This document shows, in pieces, positions 1 to 6,823 of a stretch of 8,637 nucleotides of DNA. Source of the stretch: Betaproteobacteria bacterium. GTDB taxonomy: Bacteria; Pseudomonadota; Gammaproteobacteria; Burkholderiales; Burkholderiaceae_C. Location of the stretch: the NCBI GenBank assembly GCA_009925955.1, contig RFPX01000043.1, positions 1-8,637 on the forward strand. The letters run 5' to 3'. The number at the start of each line of letters is the position of its first letter. The first letter of the stretch is position 1. The notes below the pieces were generated by a model. That model saw nothing but the letters and a program-made list of their open reading frames with translations. It was not told where the DNA came from and ran no database searches. The translations under genes and the position numbers were made by a program.

Positions 1-47
1 CCAGCGGCCCCGGCAGAGGGTCAACTTCGGAGAACGCAGCAAGATGA
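1..47 (+). CDS. 3' end of an upstream gene (possibly folP), partial
   Basis: In the third frame the window opens inside a reading frame that stops at a TGA at 45-47. Its last residues read SGPGRGSTSENAAR. The stop overlaps the glmM start as ATGA, the usual form of translational coupling in an operon. In many Proteobacteria the gene before glmM is folP (dihydropteroate synthase), so folP is the natural guess. The 14 visible residues are too few and too low in information to identify it. The other two frames are also open over these 47 bases, so the evidence is the ATGA overlap alone. Confidence 0.3.
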   Translation, partial: SGPGRGSTSENAAR

Positions 48-1378
48 GCCGACGCCATTTCGGCACCGACGGCATTCGTGGCACCGTCGGCCAGTACCCC
101 ATCACACCGGACTTCATGCTTCGCCTGGGCCACGCCGTGGGCCGTGTGCTGCGCCGCGGTGGCGCGCGTGCCAGTGTCTTGATCGGCAAGGACACCCGCG
201 TGTCGGGCTACATGATCGAAAGCGCCCTGGAGGCAGGTTTTAACTCTGCTGGCGTGGATGTGTTGCTCACAGGCCCTCTGCCCACTCCGGGTGTGGCCTA
301 CCTGACACGGGCGCTGCGCCAACAGTTGGGCGTGGTGATCAGCGCCTCGCACAACCCCTATGGGGACAACGGCATCAAGTTCTTCTCGGCCGACGGCGCC
401 AAGCTGCCCGATGCATGGGAGCAGGCGGTGGAACAGGCTTTAGAGGACGAGCCCCAGTGGGTCGACTCCTCGGCCCTGGGGCGTGCCCGGCGCGTGGACG
501 ACGCGGCCGGCCGTTACATCGAGTTCTGCAAGGCCACGGTGCCCGACAGCTTGAGCCTGGGCGGTTTGAAGGTGGTGGTGGATGCGGCACACGGTGCGGC
601 CTACCAGGTGGCCCCCAGCGTGTTTCATGAGTTGGGCGCCCAGGTGGTGCGCATCGGATGCGCACCGGATGGGCGCAACATCAACGACGGCGTCGGTGCC
701 ACGGCTCCCGAGGCCCTGGCTGCTGCGGTGCTTGAGCATGGTGCCGACCTTGGCGTGGCCCTCGACGGGGATGCCGATCGGCTGCAGATGGTGGATCAGC
801 ACGGTCGCCTGTACAACGGAGACGAGTTGCTTTACCTGTTGGCCATGGACCGCCTTCAATCGGGCCTTCCGGTGCCCGGTGTGGTGGGCACGCTCATGAC
901 CAACCTGGGTATTGAGTTGGCTTTGCGCCGTGCTGGTGTGGAGCTGGTGAGGGCCAAGGTTGGTGACCGCTATGTGCTGGAGGCTCTGTTGGAGCGCGGT
1001 TGGCACCTGGGCGGGGAGGGCTCGGGCCATCTGCTGGTGCTGGATCGGCACACCACGGGGGACGCTCTGGTCAGTGCGCTGCAGGTCTTGCAGGCCTTGC
1101 GTCGGCAGCAGCGCAGCCTGTCGCAGTGTTTGCAGGACGCAGAGCTGTTTCCGCAGAAGATGATCAATGTGCGCCTGCAGCAGTCGACGCCGTGGCAGGC
1201 CACGGCAGCGGTGGATGAGGCGGTCAAGCGCGTGCAGGCTGAGTTGGGTGAAGGCGGGCGGGTGCTGATCCGCGCCTCTGGGACCGAGCCTGTGGTGCGG
1301 GTCATGGTGGAAGCCCGTGACGCCCAACAGGTGGACCGTTGTTGCCAGTACTTGGCCGACGTGGTGGCGCAAAGGTGA
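44..1378 (+). CDS. glmM: Phosphoglucosamine mutase GlmM
   Basis: GlmM is a cytoplasmic enzyme that converts glucosamine-6-phosphate to glucosamine-1-phosphate, on the route to UDP-GlcNAc, peptidoglycan and LPS. The 444-residue protein has the normal family length. It opens with the typical FGTDGIRG near residue 6. All four alpha-D-phosphohexomutase sites are present: the phosphoserine loop ASHNP (Ser102), the Mg-binding loop DGDADR (Asp241, Asp243, Asp245), the sugar loop GGEGSGH (323-329), and the C-terminal phosphate-binding loop RASGTEP (410-416). The ATG at 44 has GGAGA about ten bases upstream and matches the family N-terminus. The TGA is overlapped by the GTG start of the next gene, so the two are probably translated from one mRNA. 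I see no defects. Confidence 0.97.
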   Translation: MSRRHFGTDGIRGTVGQYPITPDFMLRLGHAVGRVLRRGGARASVLIGKDTRVSGYMIESALEAGFNSAGVDVLLTGPLPTPGVAYLTRALRQQLGVVISASHNPYGDNGIKFFSADGAKLPDAWEQAVEQALEDEPQWVDSSALGRARRVDDAAGRYIEFCKATVPDSLSLGGLKVVVDAAHGAAYQVAPSVFHELGAQVVRIGCAPDGRNINDGVGATAPEALAAAVLEHGADLGVALDGDADRLQMVDQHGRLYNGDELLYLLAMDRLQSGLPVPGVVGTLMTNLGIELALRRAGVELVRAKVGDRYVLEALLERGWHLGGEGSGHLLVLDRHTTGDALVSALQVLQALRRQQRSLSQCLQDAELFPQKMINVRLQQSTPWQATAAVDEAVKRVQAELGEGGRVLIRASGTEPVVRVMVEARDAQQVDRCCQYLADVVAQR

Positions 1379-2742
1379 ACTGGGGTCGCTTGTGCCTTCG
1401 CATCCTGATCCTGGTGACCGCCACGGTCGCCGGAGAGGTGGTGGGCGTGCGCCTGGGGGTTTCGGTCTTGGGAGGCCTGGTGGGTCTGAGCACCGTGGCC
1501 ACGCTGTGGGCGCTGCGTGAAGAGTGGCGCAGCCTGCGCCTGATCGACTGGCTCAAGCGCGACTCTGATGCGCCAGCGCCCACCCTGCCGGGCCGGTGGG
1601 GTGACGTGGCCTACCACGCCGAAAAGGCCCTGCGCGCGCGCGAACGAGACCTGGCCGCTGCTTATGCAGACCAAGCGCAGTTTCTGCAGGCTTTTGAAGC
1701 CACGCCCAATGGCGTGTTGCTCTTGGATTCGGCGCACCATGTGGTGTGGTGCAACCGGGTGGCCGCTGACCACTTCGGCCTCGACCCTGATCGCGACCGG
1801 CTGCAGCTCATCACCAACCTGGTCCGTCAGCCGATTTTTGTCGACTACCTCCTGGGCGGGGACCACGAGGAGCCGCTGCTGATGGCAAGCCCACGACACC
1901 AAGGCAGCCTGAGCATCCTGATCCGCCGTTATGCCGCCGACCGTTCCATGGTGTTGCTGCAGGACGTTTCGGCGCGGGAACAGGCCGACGCCATGCGCCG
2001 GGAGTTTGTGTCTCATGTTTCCCATGAGATTCGCACCCCATTGACGGTTCTGTCGGGGTTTGTGGAAACCCTGCAATCCTTGGACCTGGACCGTGGGGAG
2101 CGCGACCGCATCCTGGGCTTGATGCGCCAGCAGTCCCAGCGCATGCAAAGCCTGGTTTCAGACCTGCTGGTCTTGGCGCGTCTGGAGGGCAGTCCTCGGC
2201 CCGCGGTAGACCGCTGGGTCGAGCTCGACGGCCTGCTGGCCAGGATCGAAGCGGAGGTGCGCAGTGTTTCCGCGGGTCATCACCGCATTGTGTTCCCACA
2301 GCCCACACACCTGGCCTTGGCGGGGCAGGAGAGCGAACTGCACAGCGCCATCGGCAACCTGGTGCTCAACGCGGCGCGCTACACGCCTGAAGGCGGCGAG
2401 ATCCGCATCGAGGCCCAAGTCAACACCGATGGCCACGCGCTCATTGCGGTGCAGGACAGCGGCATCGGCATCTCACGGGAACACATCCCACGCCTGACGC
2501 AGCGCTTTTACCGCGTGGACCCCAGCCGCTCTCGCGAAACCGGCGGCACGGGTTTGGGCTTGGCCATCGTGAAGCACGCCATCCAGCGGCACGGGGGCGA
2601 GTTGCTGATCGACAGCGAACTCGGGCGCGGCTCTCGCTTCACCCTTCGGGTGCCTTCGGCTCGGGTGAAGTCGCTGGACCCACGCGTTGGTACACCAGGG
2701 TTGCAAAGTAGCGCTCGGTCGGTCGACGAACCCGTTCACTGA
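1375..2742 (+). CDS. phoR: PhoR-type phosphate-regulon sensor histidine kinase
   Basis: This is a 455-residue inner-membrane histidine kinase. Two hydrophobic segments (about residues 5-23 and 26-45) are followed by a linker and a PAS domain (about 101-190). The HisKA H-box is SHVSHEIRTPLTVL with His217. The HATPase_c domain has an N-box with Asn332, the G1 motif DSGIGI near 361, FYRVD, and the G2 motif GGTGLGLAIVK near 390. Two membrane segments with a short linker and a PAS domain are the PhoR layout. The family phosphorylates PhoB when phosphate is scarce. GTG at 1375 is chosen because it overlaps the glmM stop as GTGA; no ATG lies near, and a TTG at 1339 is the only upstream alternative. 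No phoB, phoU or pst gene lies beside it. The last ~24 residues lie beyond the conserved domain and are antisense to the convergent gene. Confidence 0.85.
   Translation: MNWGRLCLRILILVTATVAGEVVGVRLGVSVLGGLVGLSTVATLWALREEWRSLRLIDWLKRDSDAPAPTLPGRWGDVAYHAEKALRARERDLAAAYADQAQFLQAFEATPNGVLLLDSAHHVVWCNRVAADHFGLDPDRDRLQLITNLVRQPIFVDYLLGGDHEEPLLMASPRHQGSLSILIRRYAADRSMVLLQDVSAREQADAMRREFVSHVSHEIRTPLTVLSGFVETLQSLDLDRGERDRILGLMRQQSQRMQSLVSDLLVLARLEGSPRPAVDRWVELDGLLARIEAEVRSVSAGHHRIVFPQPTHLALAGQESELHSAIGNLVLNAARYTPEGGEIRIEAQVNTDGHALIAVQDSGIGISREHIPRLTQRFYRVDPSRSRETGGTGLGLAIVKHAIQRHGGELLIDSELGRGSRFTLRVPSARVKSLDPRVGTPGLQSSARSVDEPVH
2637..2670. repeat. Inverted repeat in the phoR/membrane-protein 3' overlap
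   Basis: CTTCACCC (2637-2644) and GGGTGAAG (2663-2670) are perfect 8-bp inverted arms around 18 bases. Two smaller stems are possible inside: ACCC-TTC-GGGT (2641-2651) and GCC-TTC-GGC (2652-2660). The element covers the stop codon of the minus-strand gene and the end of the conserved part of phoR. Neither strand has a T-tract after it, so it is not a standard intrinsic terminator. It could block an exonuclease or slow RNA polymerase on either transcript, but this is inference. Confidence 0.4.
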
Positions 2743-4336
2743 AGGTCCATCCGTCCACTTCGGGTATCCCGCCTTCGCGGCTTTCGGTCAGCAGCAGGAT
2801 GGGGCAATCGGCGTTCTGCTCTGCCTGCGGGCGGGCATCCACGGCCCAGCCCCCCTGGGCTTCCAAAGCGGCCACATAGGCCAAGGGCATCTTGGGGGCT
2901 GCCAGGCAGGGCGGCCTGCCCAGTGGGCCTTCCAAGGCCTGTACCCAGGGTGTGAGGCTGCGGGTGTAGTCCAGCGGGTGCAGGAGCAGGGTCATGGCCA
3001 AGAGCCAATTCAGCAGCACGCCGCCTGCAGGCAGCACGAGGCTCTTCCACAAGGCCTTGCGGTGCCGTGCCGTACGCCAGCGCACCAACCACAACCACAC
3101 GGCGCTGGCCGCCAGCCCCAACAGGAGAGCCAGGGCCTGGAAGTCCACCCGGTAGTCCGGTGCCACGGCCATGGCGTTGCGCAGCGGCGCCTGCGGCCAG
3201 CCCGTGTGCAGGGACAGGTAGACGACCCAGACCCCCAGGGCCAGGGCGCTGAAGAAAAAGACGGAAAACCAGTCAACGGCCGCACTGCCGCTGCGGCTGA
3301 GCGTGGGCAGGGCGAACGCAGCCAGCACGGCAATGCCTGGCAAGGCCAACAGCAGGGTTCGGTCCGACCCCCCCACCATCAGGGTTTGCAGCAGCGGCAA
3401 CAGCGCCAAGAGGCTGGGCACGGCCATGTGCCGACGGGCCCACTGGCGCCGCCAGCGCCACATGGTCAGCAAGGCCAGGGGGGCGGTGGGCCAGGTGAAC
3501 CAGGCCAGCAGGCGCAGCAGCTGCAGGCCGTCAGCAGCCTCGTCCGGCCAATCCAGGGTGGCCCGGAAGGTGTGCAGCTCCAGGCCCACGATGCCGGCCA
3601 GCAAGGTGCCGGCCGCCACCCACCACCGCATGGGGGCCAGAGCGGGGTCTTCCGAGCGCAGGCACACCAGGGCGGCCATCAACCCGAAGGCCAAGGCCAG
3701 CTCCGCGGCGCCGGAGGCCGACAGCAGCGCCAAGCCCAGCAGCGCCATCAAACCGGCCTGCCAGCCCCGCTGGGCCGGCAGTGCCAAGGCCCACAGGACC
3801 AGGCACACCGAACTCAGCTGCATCAACTCGGGCGTGGTTTCATGTCCCAGCTGCAGCAGTCCCAGGGTGGCCATGAAGGCCAGCAAGGCGCCATCGGCCA
3901 GAGAGCGGGCGTAGTCTTTGGGGGCGGCTTCACCCCCGAAGGCAAAGGCCACGGGCAGCGCGGCCTGTGTGCGGGCCAGGCGGTAGGTGGCGTACCAAAT
4001 GAGCGCCATATTGGCGCCCAAGAGCAGCACAAACGGCAGACGTGCGGCAAACGGGGCATACACGCCCAAGGGTGTGAGGGCGGCGATGAAGATCGCACCC
4101 AGGGCGTGGGCGGGCAGTGAGGCGTGCACCGAAACCATGCCCAGGGTCGGTTCCAGCCAGGAGGTTCGGCCTTCGGCCATGGCCAGCATCACGCCATAGG
4201 CGGTCAGGTCGGCGTTTCGCCAAGGGTCACGACCGATGAGGCCGGGCAACAGGTACACGGCCGCCATCAGCCACAGGGCCACGCGCGGCAGGCGCTGTGC
4301 CGCCTCCTTGGTGACCAGGGCTGGGGTGGTGATCAT
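2639..4336 (-). CDS. Polytopic membrane protein, probable ArnT/GT39-like glycosyltransferase
   Basis: This 565-residue integral membrane protein has about ten or more hydrophobic segments up to residue ~453. A ~110-residue soluble C-terminal tail, probably periplasmic, follows. The layout and length fit the GT-C fold of ArnT and protein mannosyltransferases, which move sugars from polyprenyl-phosphate donors to lipid A or protein. After the first membrane helix there is an acidic loop, GRDPWRNAD (35-43), where GT-C enzymes carry catalytic Asp or Glu. TLLLALPGIAVLAAF (327-341) resembles the late LP..P.LALL helix of ArnT. Identity is too weak to name substrate or gene. The ATG at 4336 has no clear Shine-Dalgarno and lies just past the rpmE terminator, with no convincing promoter between. 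The 3' end overlaps phoR by 104 bp on the opposite strand. Confidence 0.6.
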   Translation of the reverse strand: MITTPALVTKEAAQRLPRVALWLMAAVYLLPGLIGRDPWRNADLTAYGVMLAMAEGRTSWLEPTLGMVSVHASLPAHALGAIFIAALTPLGVYAPFAARLPFVLLLGANMALIWYATYRLARTQAALPVAFAFGGEAAPKDYARSLADGALLAFMATLGLLQLGHETTPELMQLSSVCLVLWALALPAQRGWQAGLMALLGLALLSASGAAELALAFGLMAALVCLRSEDPALAPMRWWVAAGTLLAGIVGLELHTFRATLDWPDEAADGLQLLRLLAWFTWPTAPLALLTMWRWRRQWARRHMAVPSLLALLPLLQTLMVGGSDRTLLLALPGIAVLAAFALPTLSRSGSAAVDWFSVFFFSALALGVWVVYLSLHTGWPQAPLRNAMAVAPDYRVDFQALALLLGLAASAVWLWLVRWRTARHRKALWKSLVLPAGGVLLNWLLAMTLLLHPLDYTRSLTPWVQALEGPLGRPPCLAAPKMPLAYVAALEAQGGWAVDARPQAEQNADCPILLLTESREGGIPEVDGWTFSERVRRPTERYFATLVYQRVGPATSPEPKAPEG

Positions 4337-4368
4337 GGCCGCATCATGCCAAGAAGTGCCGTCACATG

Positions 4369-4393
4369 AAAAAGGGCAGCCTCGGCTGCCCTT
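4369..4393 (-). terminator. Rho-independent terminator after rpmE
   Basis: On the minus strand the arms AAGGGCAGC and GCTGCCCTT form a perfect 9-bp stem around a 4-base loop (plus-strand arms 4372-4380 and 4385-4393). A run of five T follows at once (4373-4369, sharing the last two stem bases). It starts 30 bases after the rpmE stop codon. This is a textbook intrinsic terminator for the rho/rpmE transcript, and it separates rpmE from the membrane-protein gene downstream. Confidence 0.9.
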
Positions 4394-4400
4394 GTATGGA

Positions 4401-4417
4401 GGCTTGCGTCACAAGCC
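4401..4417 (-). other. Small hairpin between the rpmE stop and its terminator
   Basis: GGCTTG (4401-4406) and CAAGCC (4412-4417) form a 6-bp stem with a 5-base loop, six bases after the rpmE stop codon. It has no T-tract of its own. With the terminator next to it, it makes a tandem hairpin 3' end that could stabilise the rpmE mRNA. Confidence 0.4.
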
Positions 4418-4423
4418 GATCGC

Positions 4424-4678
4424 TTACTTCTTGAGGTGAGCAAACTTGTTGCGGAACTTCTCCACGCGACCACCGAGGTTGTCCACGCTCTTTTGCGTAC
4501 CCGTGTAGAAGGGGTGTGACTCGCTGGTGGTTTCCAGCTTCATCAGGGGCAGCTCACGGCCGTCATCCATCTTCACGGTCTCCTTGGTCTGCACGCACGA
4601 GCGTGTGACGAACTTGAAGCCGTTGGACAGGTCCACGAAGCACACGTCGCGGTAGTTGGGGTGGATGCCTTCTTTCAT
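4424..4678 (-). CDS. rpmE2: 50S ribosomal protein L31 type B
   Basis: The product is an 84-residue protein of the large ribosomal subunit that helps bridge the 50S and 30S subunits. It starts MKEGIHPNYRDV and contains the family core FKFVTRSC and the ending SHPFYTGTQKSVDN...GGRVEKF. It lacks the zinc-binding CxxC pair of type A L31, so it is the type B (zinc-independent) form; Cys13 and Cys28 are not spaced as a zinc site. The start is fixed by family alignment and by AAAGG eight bases upstream of the ATG at 4678. An 18-residue in-frame extension to 4732 has no support. It lies 101 bases after rho, with its own TATAAT-like box, and ends at a strong terminator. Confidence 0.93.
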   Translation of the reverse strand: MKEGIHPNYRDVCFVDLSNGFKFVTRSCVQTKETVKMDDGRELPLMKLETTSESHPFYTGTQKSVDNLGGRVEKFRNKFAHLKK

Positions 4679-4757
4679 GGGGTCGCCTTTGTTCGGGGTT
4701 GTCGGTAGCCACGCCGCTTTGTCGCTGCGCACTTGCCTGAAGAACGGTAAACCGCGG

Positions 4758-4763
4758 ATTATA
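4758..4763 (-). promoter_or_regulatory. Candidate -10 box for rpmE
   Basis: The minus strand reads a perfect TATAAT, 16 bases after the rho stop codon. Transcription would start near 4751 and give a leader of about 73 bases before rpmE. I find no good -35 hexamer at 16-18 bp spacing, so this rests on the -10 match and its position. Confidence 0.4.
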
Positions 4764-4779
4764 GCGCCAAACGCGGGGC

Positions 4780-6042
4780 TCAGCCGCCGCGGCGCATCAT
4801 GTCGAAGAAGTCCAGGTTGTTCTTCGTGGCCTTCATCTTGTCCAACACGAACTCCATCGCCTCGATCTCGTCCATGTTGTAAAGCAACTTGCGCAGAATC
4901 CAGGTCTTTTGCAGGATTTCCGGCTTGAGCAACAGCTCTTCCCGGCGGGTGCCGGTCTTGTTGATCAGGATGGAGGGGTAGACCCGCTTTTCGGCCATGC
5001 GGCGGTCGAGGTGGATTTCGCAGTTGCCGGTGCCCTTGAACTCTTCGTAGATCACCTCGTCCATCTTCGATCCGGTGTCGATGAGCGCGGTGCCGATGAT
5101 GGTCAGGCTGCCCCCTTCTTCCACGTTGCGTGCGGCGCCGAAGAAGCGCTTGGGCCGCTGCAGGGCGTTGGCATCCACGCCGCCAGTGAGAACCTTGCCC
5201 GAGGACGGCAACACGTTGTTGTATGCACGGGCCAAACGGGTGATGGAGTCCAGCAGGATCACCACGTCCTTCTTCAGTTCGACCAAGCGCTTGGCGCGCT
5301 CGATCACCATTTCGGCCACCTGCACATGACGCGCAGCGGGCTCGTCAAAGGTGGAGGAGATCACTTCGCCGCGCACGCCACGCACCATCTCGGTGACTTC
5401 TTCCGGGCGCTCGTCCACCAGCAGCACGATCAGGTGGATGTCGGGGTGGTTGGCCACCAGGGCGTGGGCAATCTGCTTCATCATCACCGTTTTACCGGTC
5501 TTGGGCTGGGCCACGAGCAGCGCGCGCTGGCCTTTGCCGATCGGTGCGATCAGGTCGATGATGCGGCTGGTGATGTTTTCTTCAGCCTTGATGTCTCGCT
5601 CGAGCTTGAACTGTTCTTTGGGGAACAGTGGGGTCAAGTTCTCGAACATGATCTTGTGCTTGTTCTCCTCGGGAGACAGGCCGTTGACGCGGTCGACCTT
5701 GACCAGGGCAAAGTAGCGCTCGCCGTCTTTGGGAACCCGAACCTCGCCTTCGATCATGTCGCCGGTGTGCAGGTTGAAGCGGCGGATCTGGCTGGGTGAG
5801 AGGTAGATGTCGTCGGTGGACGCCATGTAGGAGGTGTCGGGCGAGCGCAGGAAGCCGAAGCCATCGGGCAAGACTTCCAGGACGCCGTCACCGAAGACCT
5901 GCTCGCCGGCCTTGGCCCGCTTTTTCATGATCGCAAACATCAACTCCTGCTTGCGCATGCGGGAGACGTTTTCGATTTCCAGGGCTTCGCCTTGCTTGAT
6001 GAGCTCGGAAACGTGCTGGGCTTTGAGTTCTGAAAGGTGCAT
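4780..6042 (-). CDS. rho: Transcription termination factor Rho
   Basis: Rho is the hexameric RNA helicase that binds C-rich RNA and ends transcription using ATP. The 420-residue protein aligns end to end with E. coli Rho. It has an N-terminal helical domain (1-47), the RNA-binding cold-shock-like domain with FGDGVLEVL and DGFGFLRS (50-67), and a RecA-like ATPase. The ATPase has Walker A PKTGKT (180-185, Lys184), Walker B VVILLDS (Asp265), Q-loop LTGGVDANAL (285-294) and R-loop DTGSK (322-326). The ATG at 6042 matches the family start MHLSEL. A GTG extension to 6132 is rejected because it translates leader sequence. There is no Shine-Dalgarno; the bases before the ATG are pyrimidine-rich. trxA lies upstream, as in E. 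coli. Gln179, Val220 and Gly317 differ from residues I remember as nearly constant. Confidence 0.97.
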   Translation of the reverse strand: MHLSELKAQHVSELIKQGEALEIENVSRMRKQELMFAIMKKRAKAGEQVFGDGVLEVLPDGFGFLRSPDTSYMASTDDIYLSPSQIRRFNLHTGDMIEGEVRVPKDGERYFALVKVDRVNGLSPEENKHKIMFENLTPLFPKEQFKLERDIKAEENITSRIIDLIAPIGKGQRALLVAQPKTGKTVMMKQIAHALVANHPDIHLIVLLVDERPEEVTEMVRGVRGEVISSTFDEPAARHVQVAEMVIERAKRLVELKKDVVILLDSITRLARAYNNVLPSSGKVLTGGVDANALQRPKRFFGAARNVEEGGSLTIIGTALIDTGSKMDEVIYEEFKGTGNCEIHLDRRMAEKRVYPSILINKTGTRREELLLKPEILQKTWILRKLLYNMDEIEAMEFVLDKMKATKNNLDFFDMMRRGG

Positions 6043-6275
6043 AAGAGGGCTGCCGCAAGTGAGCAACGGACCGGAGAGCCGGTGCAGGACCCCAGGAGGC
6101 CAGAGGGCAGGCCATCGGGCCTGCGCCACCACAGCGCAGTGGGTTTAGGAGGATAGGGCCGGCACGGGTGCGGGCTGCTGGGGCAAGCGGCGGGTGATCC
6201 AGGAGACCGCGGGCCGCTTCGCCGGTGGGGTTGCGCTGTGGCGCCCGTGGGCGACTTTCAGCGCGTTGTTGCGGA
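6043..6275 (-). promoter_or_regulatory. Long rho mRNA leader with a C-rich candidate Rho-binding region
   Basis: These 233 bases between trxA and rho hold no gene. Read as mRNA, the 60 bases matching 6141-6200 contain 31 C and only 12 G, the C-over-G bias typical of rut sites. Two hairpins follow downstream. One is CTGCGC/GCGCAG with a 7-base loop (6121-6139), the other ACCGG/CCGGT with a 4-base loop (6070-6083). E. coli rho also has a long leader where Rho ends its own transcription. Autoregulation here is inferred from composition and position only. Confidence 0.5.
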
Positions 6276-6280
6276 TTATA
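6275..6280 (-). promoter_or_regulatory. Candidate -10 box for rho, embedded in the trxA stop
   Basis: The minus strand reads a perfect TATAAT made from the last two bases of the trxA Leu codon, its TAA stop and one more base. A start near 6268 would give a leader of about 226 bases. No clear -35 lies at the right distance. The box could also be chance, since CTA TAA is a normal coding end. Confidence 0.35.
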
Positions 6281-6605
6281 GGTGCTCGTCGACAAAGGCG
6301 GCGAGTTGCGCCTTGGACAGGGCGCCTACCTTGGTGGCGGCCAATTGTCCGCCCTTGAAAATCATCAAGGTGGGGATGCCACGGATGCCGAACTTGGCCG
6401 GGACCTCACGGTTCTCGTCCACGTTCATCTTGGCCACCTGCAGTCGGCCGCTGTAGCTCTGCGCGATGTCGTCCAGGATGGGGGCGATCATTTTGCAAGG
6501 GCCGCACCATTCGGCCCAGTAGTCGACCAACACCGGGGTGGAGGCCTGGAGCACATCGCCTTCAAAAGAGGCGTCCGAGATGTGTTTGATCAGTTCGCTG
6601 CTCAT
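6276..6605 (-). CDS. trxA: Thioredoxin 1
   Basis: This 109-residue cytoplasmic dithiol-disulfide oxidoreductase reduces ribonucleotide reductase, methionine sulfoxide reductase and other proteins. It carries the active site WCGPC (Cys34, Cys37), the buried Asp28, and the cis-proline loop GIPT (Pro77), all at normal positions. The length matches canonical TrxA. The start MSSELIKHI at 6605 follows the family pattern; a much longer in-frame opening to 7028 is excluded because it crosses the upstream gene. The Shine-Dalgarno is weak (GGAA close to the ATG). A TACAAT box 212 bases upstream could start its transcript. trxA directly upstream of rho is a widely conserved pair in Proteobacteria. Confidence 0.97.
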   Translation of the reverse strand: MSSELIKHISDASFEGDVLQASTPVLVDYWAEWCGPCKMIAPILDDIAQSYSGRLQVAKMNVDENREVPAKFGIRGIPTLMIFKGGQLAATKVGALSKAQLAAFVDEHL

Positions 6606-6823
6606 GTTCCGAAGTGAATCCGGTGGATCAGATCGGCACCTGACACGCCGAGGTGTCGCATGCCGTTGAAGTGGACGGGGCGGGGCTGTGTGGGGTTCGC
6701 CGCCCGCATGCCCTTGACGGGTGACGAGCCTGACCCCGGCACTGGGTTCGCCGGTTAGGGCTGCTTGGTTCCCCACCTGACCCGATTGGCCGTGTTCCCA
6801 TGCGAGGAGGCCCGTCGCTGCCG

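Noticed and set aside
440..1372. 310-codon minus-strand open frame over glmM
   Set aside because: It is antisense to a complete, motif-perfect glmM; the His-rich composition is an antisense artefact.
2687..4120. Long 477-codon open frame on the plus strand, rich in Gln and Gly
   Set aside because: It is the antisense of the membrane-protein gene. Its composition is that of a shadow of Leu/Ala-rich coding sequence, with no recognisable domain.
4909..5799. 296-codon plus-strand open frame over rho, rich in His, Asp and Val
   Set aside because: It is the antisense of a confident rho gene, with no motif or start signal.
6043..6132. N-terminal extension of rho by 30 codons from a GTG
   Set aside because: The added residues have no counterpart in Rho proteins, which begin at MHLSEL.
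6147..6152. Perfect AGGAGG on the plus strand in the rho leader
   Set aside because: The first start codon after it is 15 bases away and opens only a nine-codon frame; on the mRNA strand it is simply part of the C-rich region.
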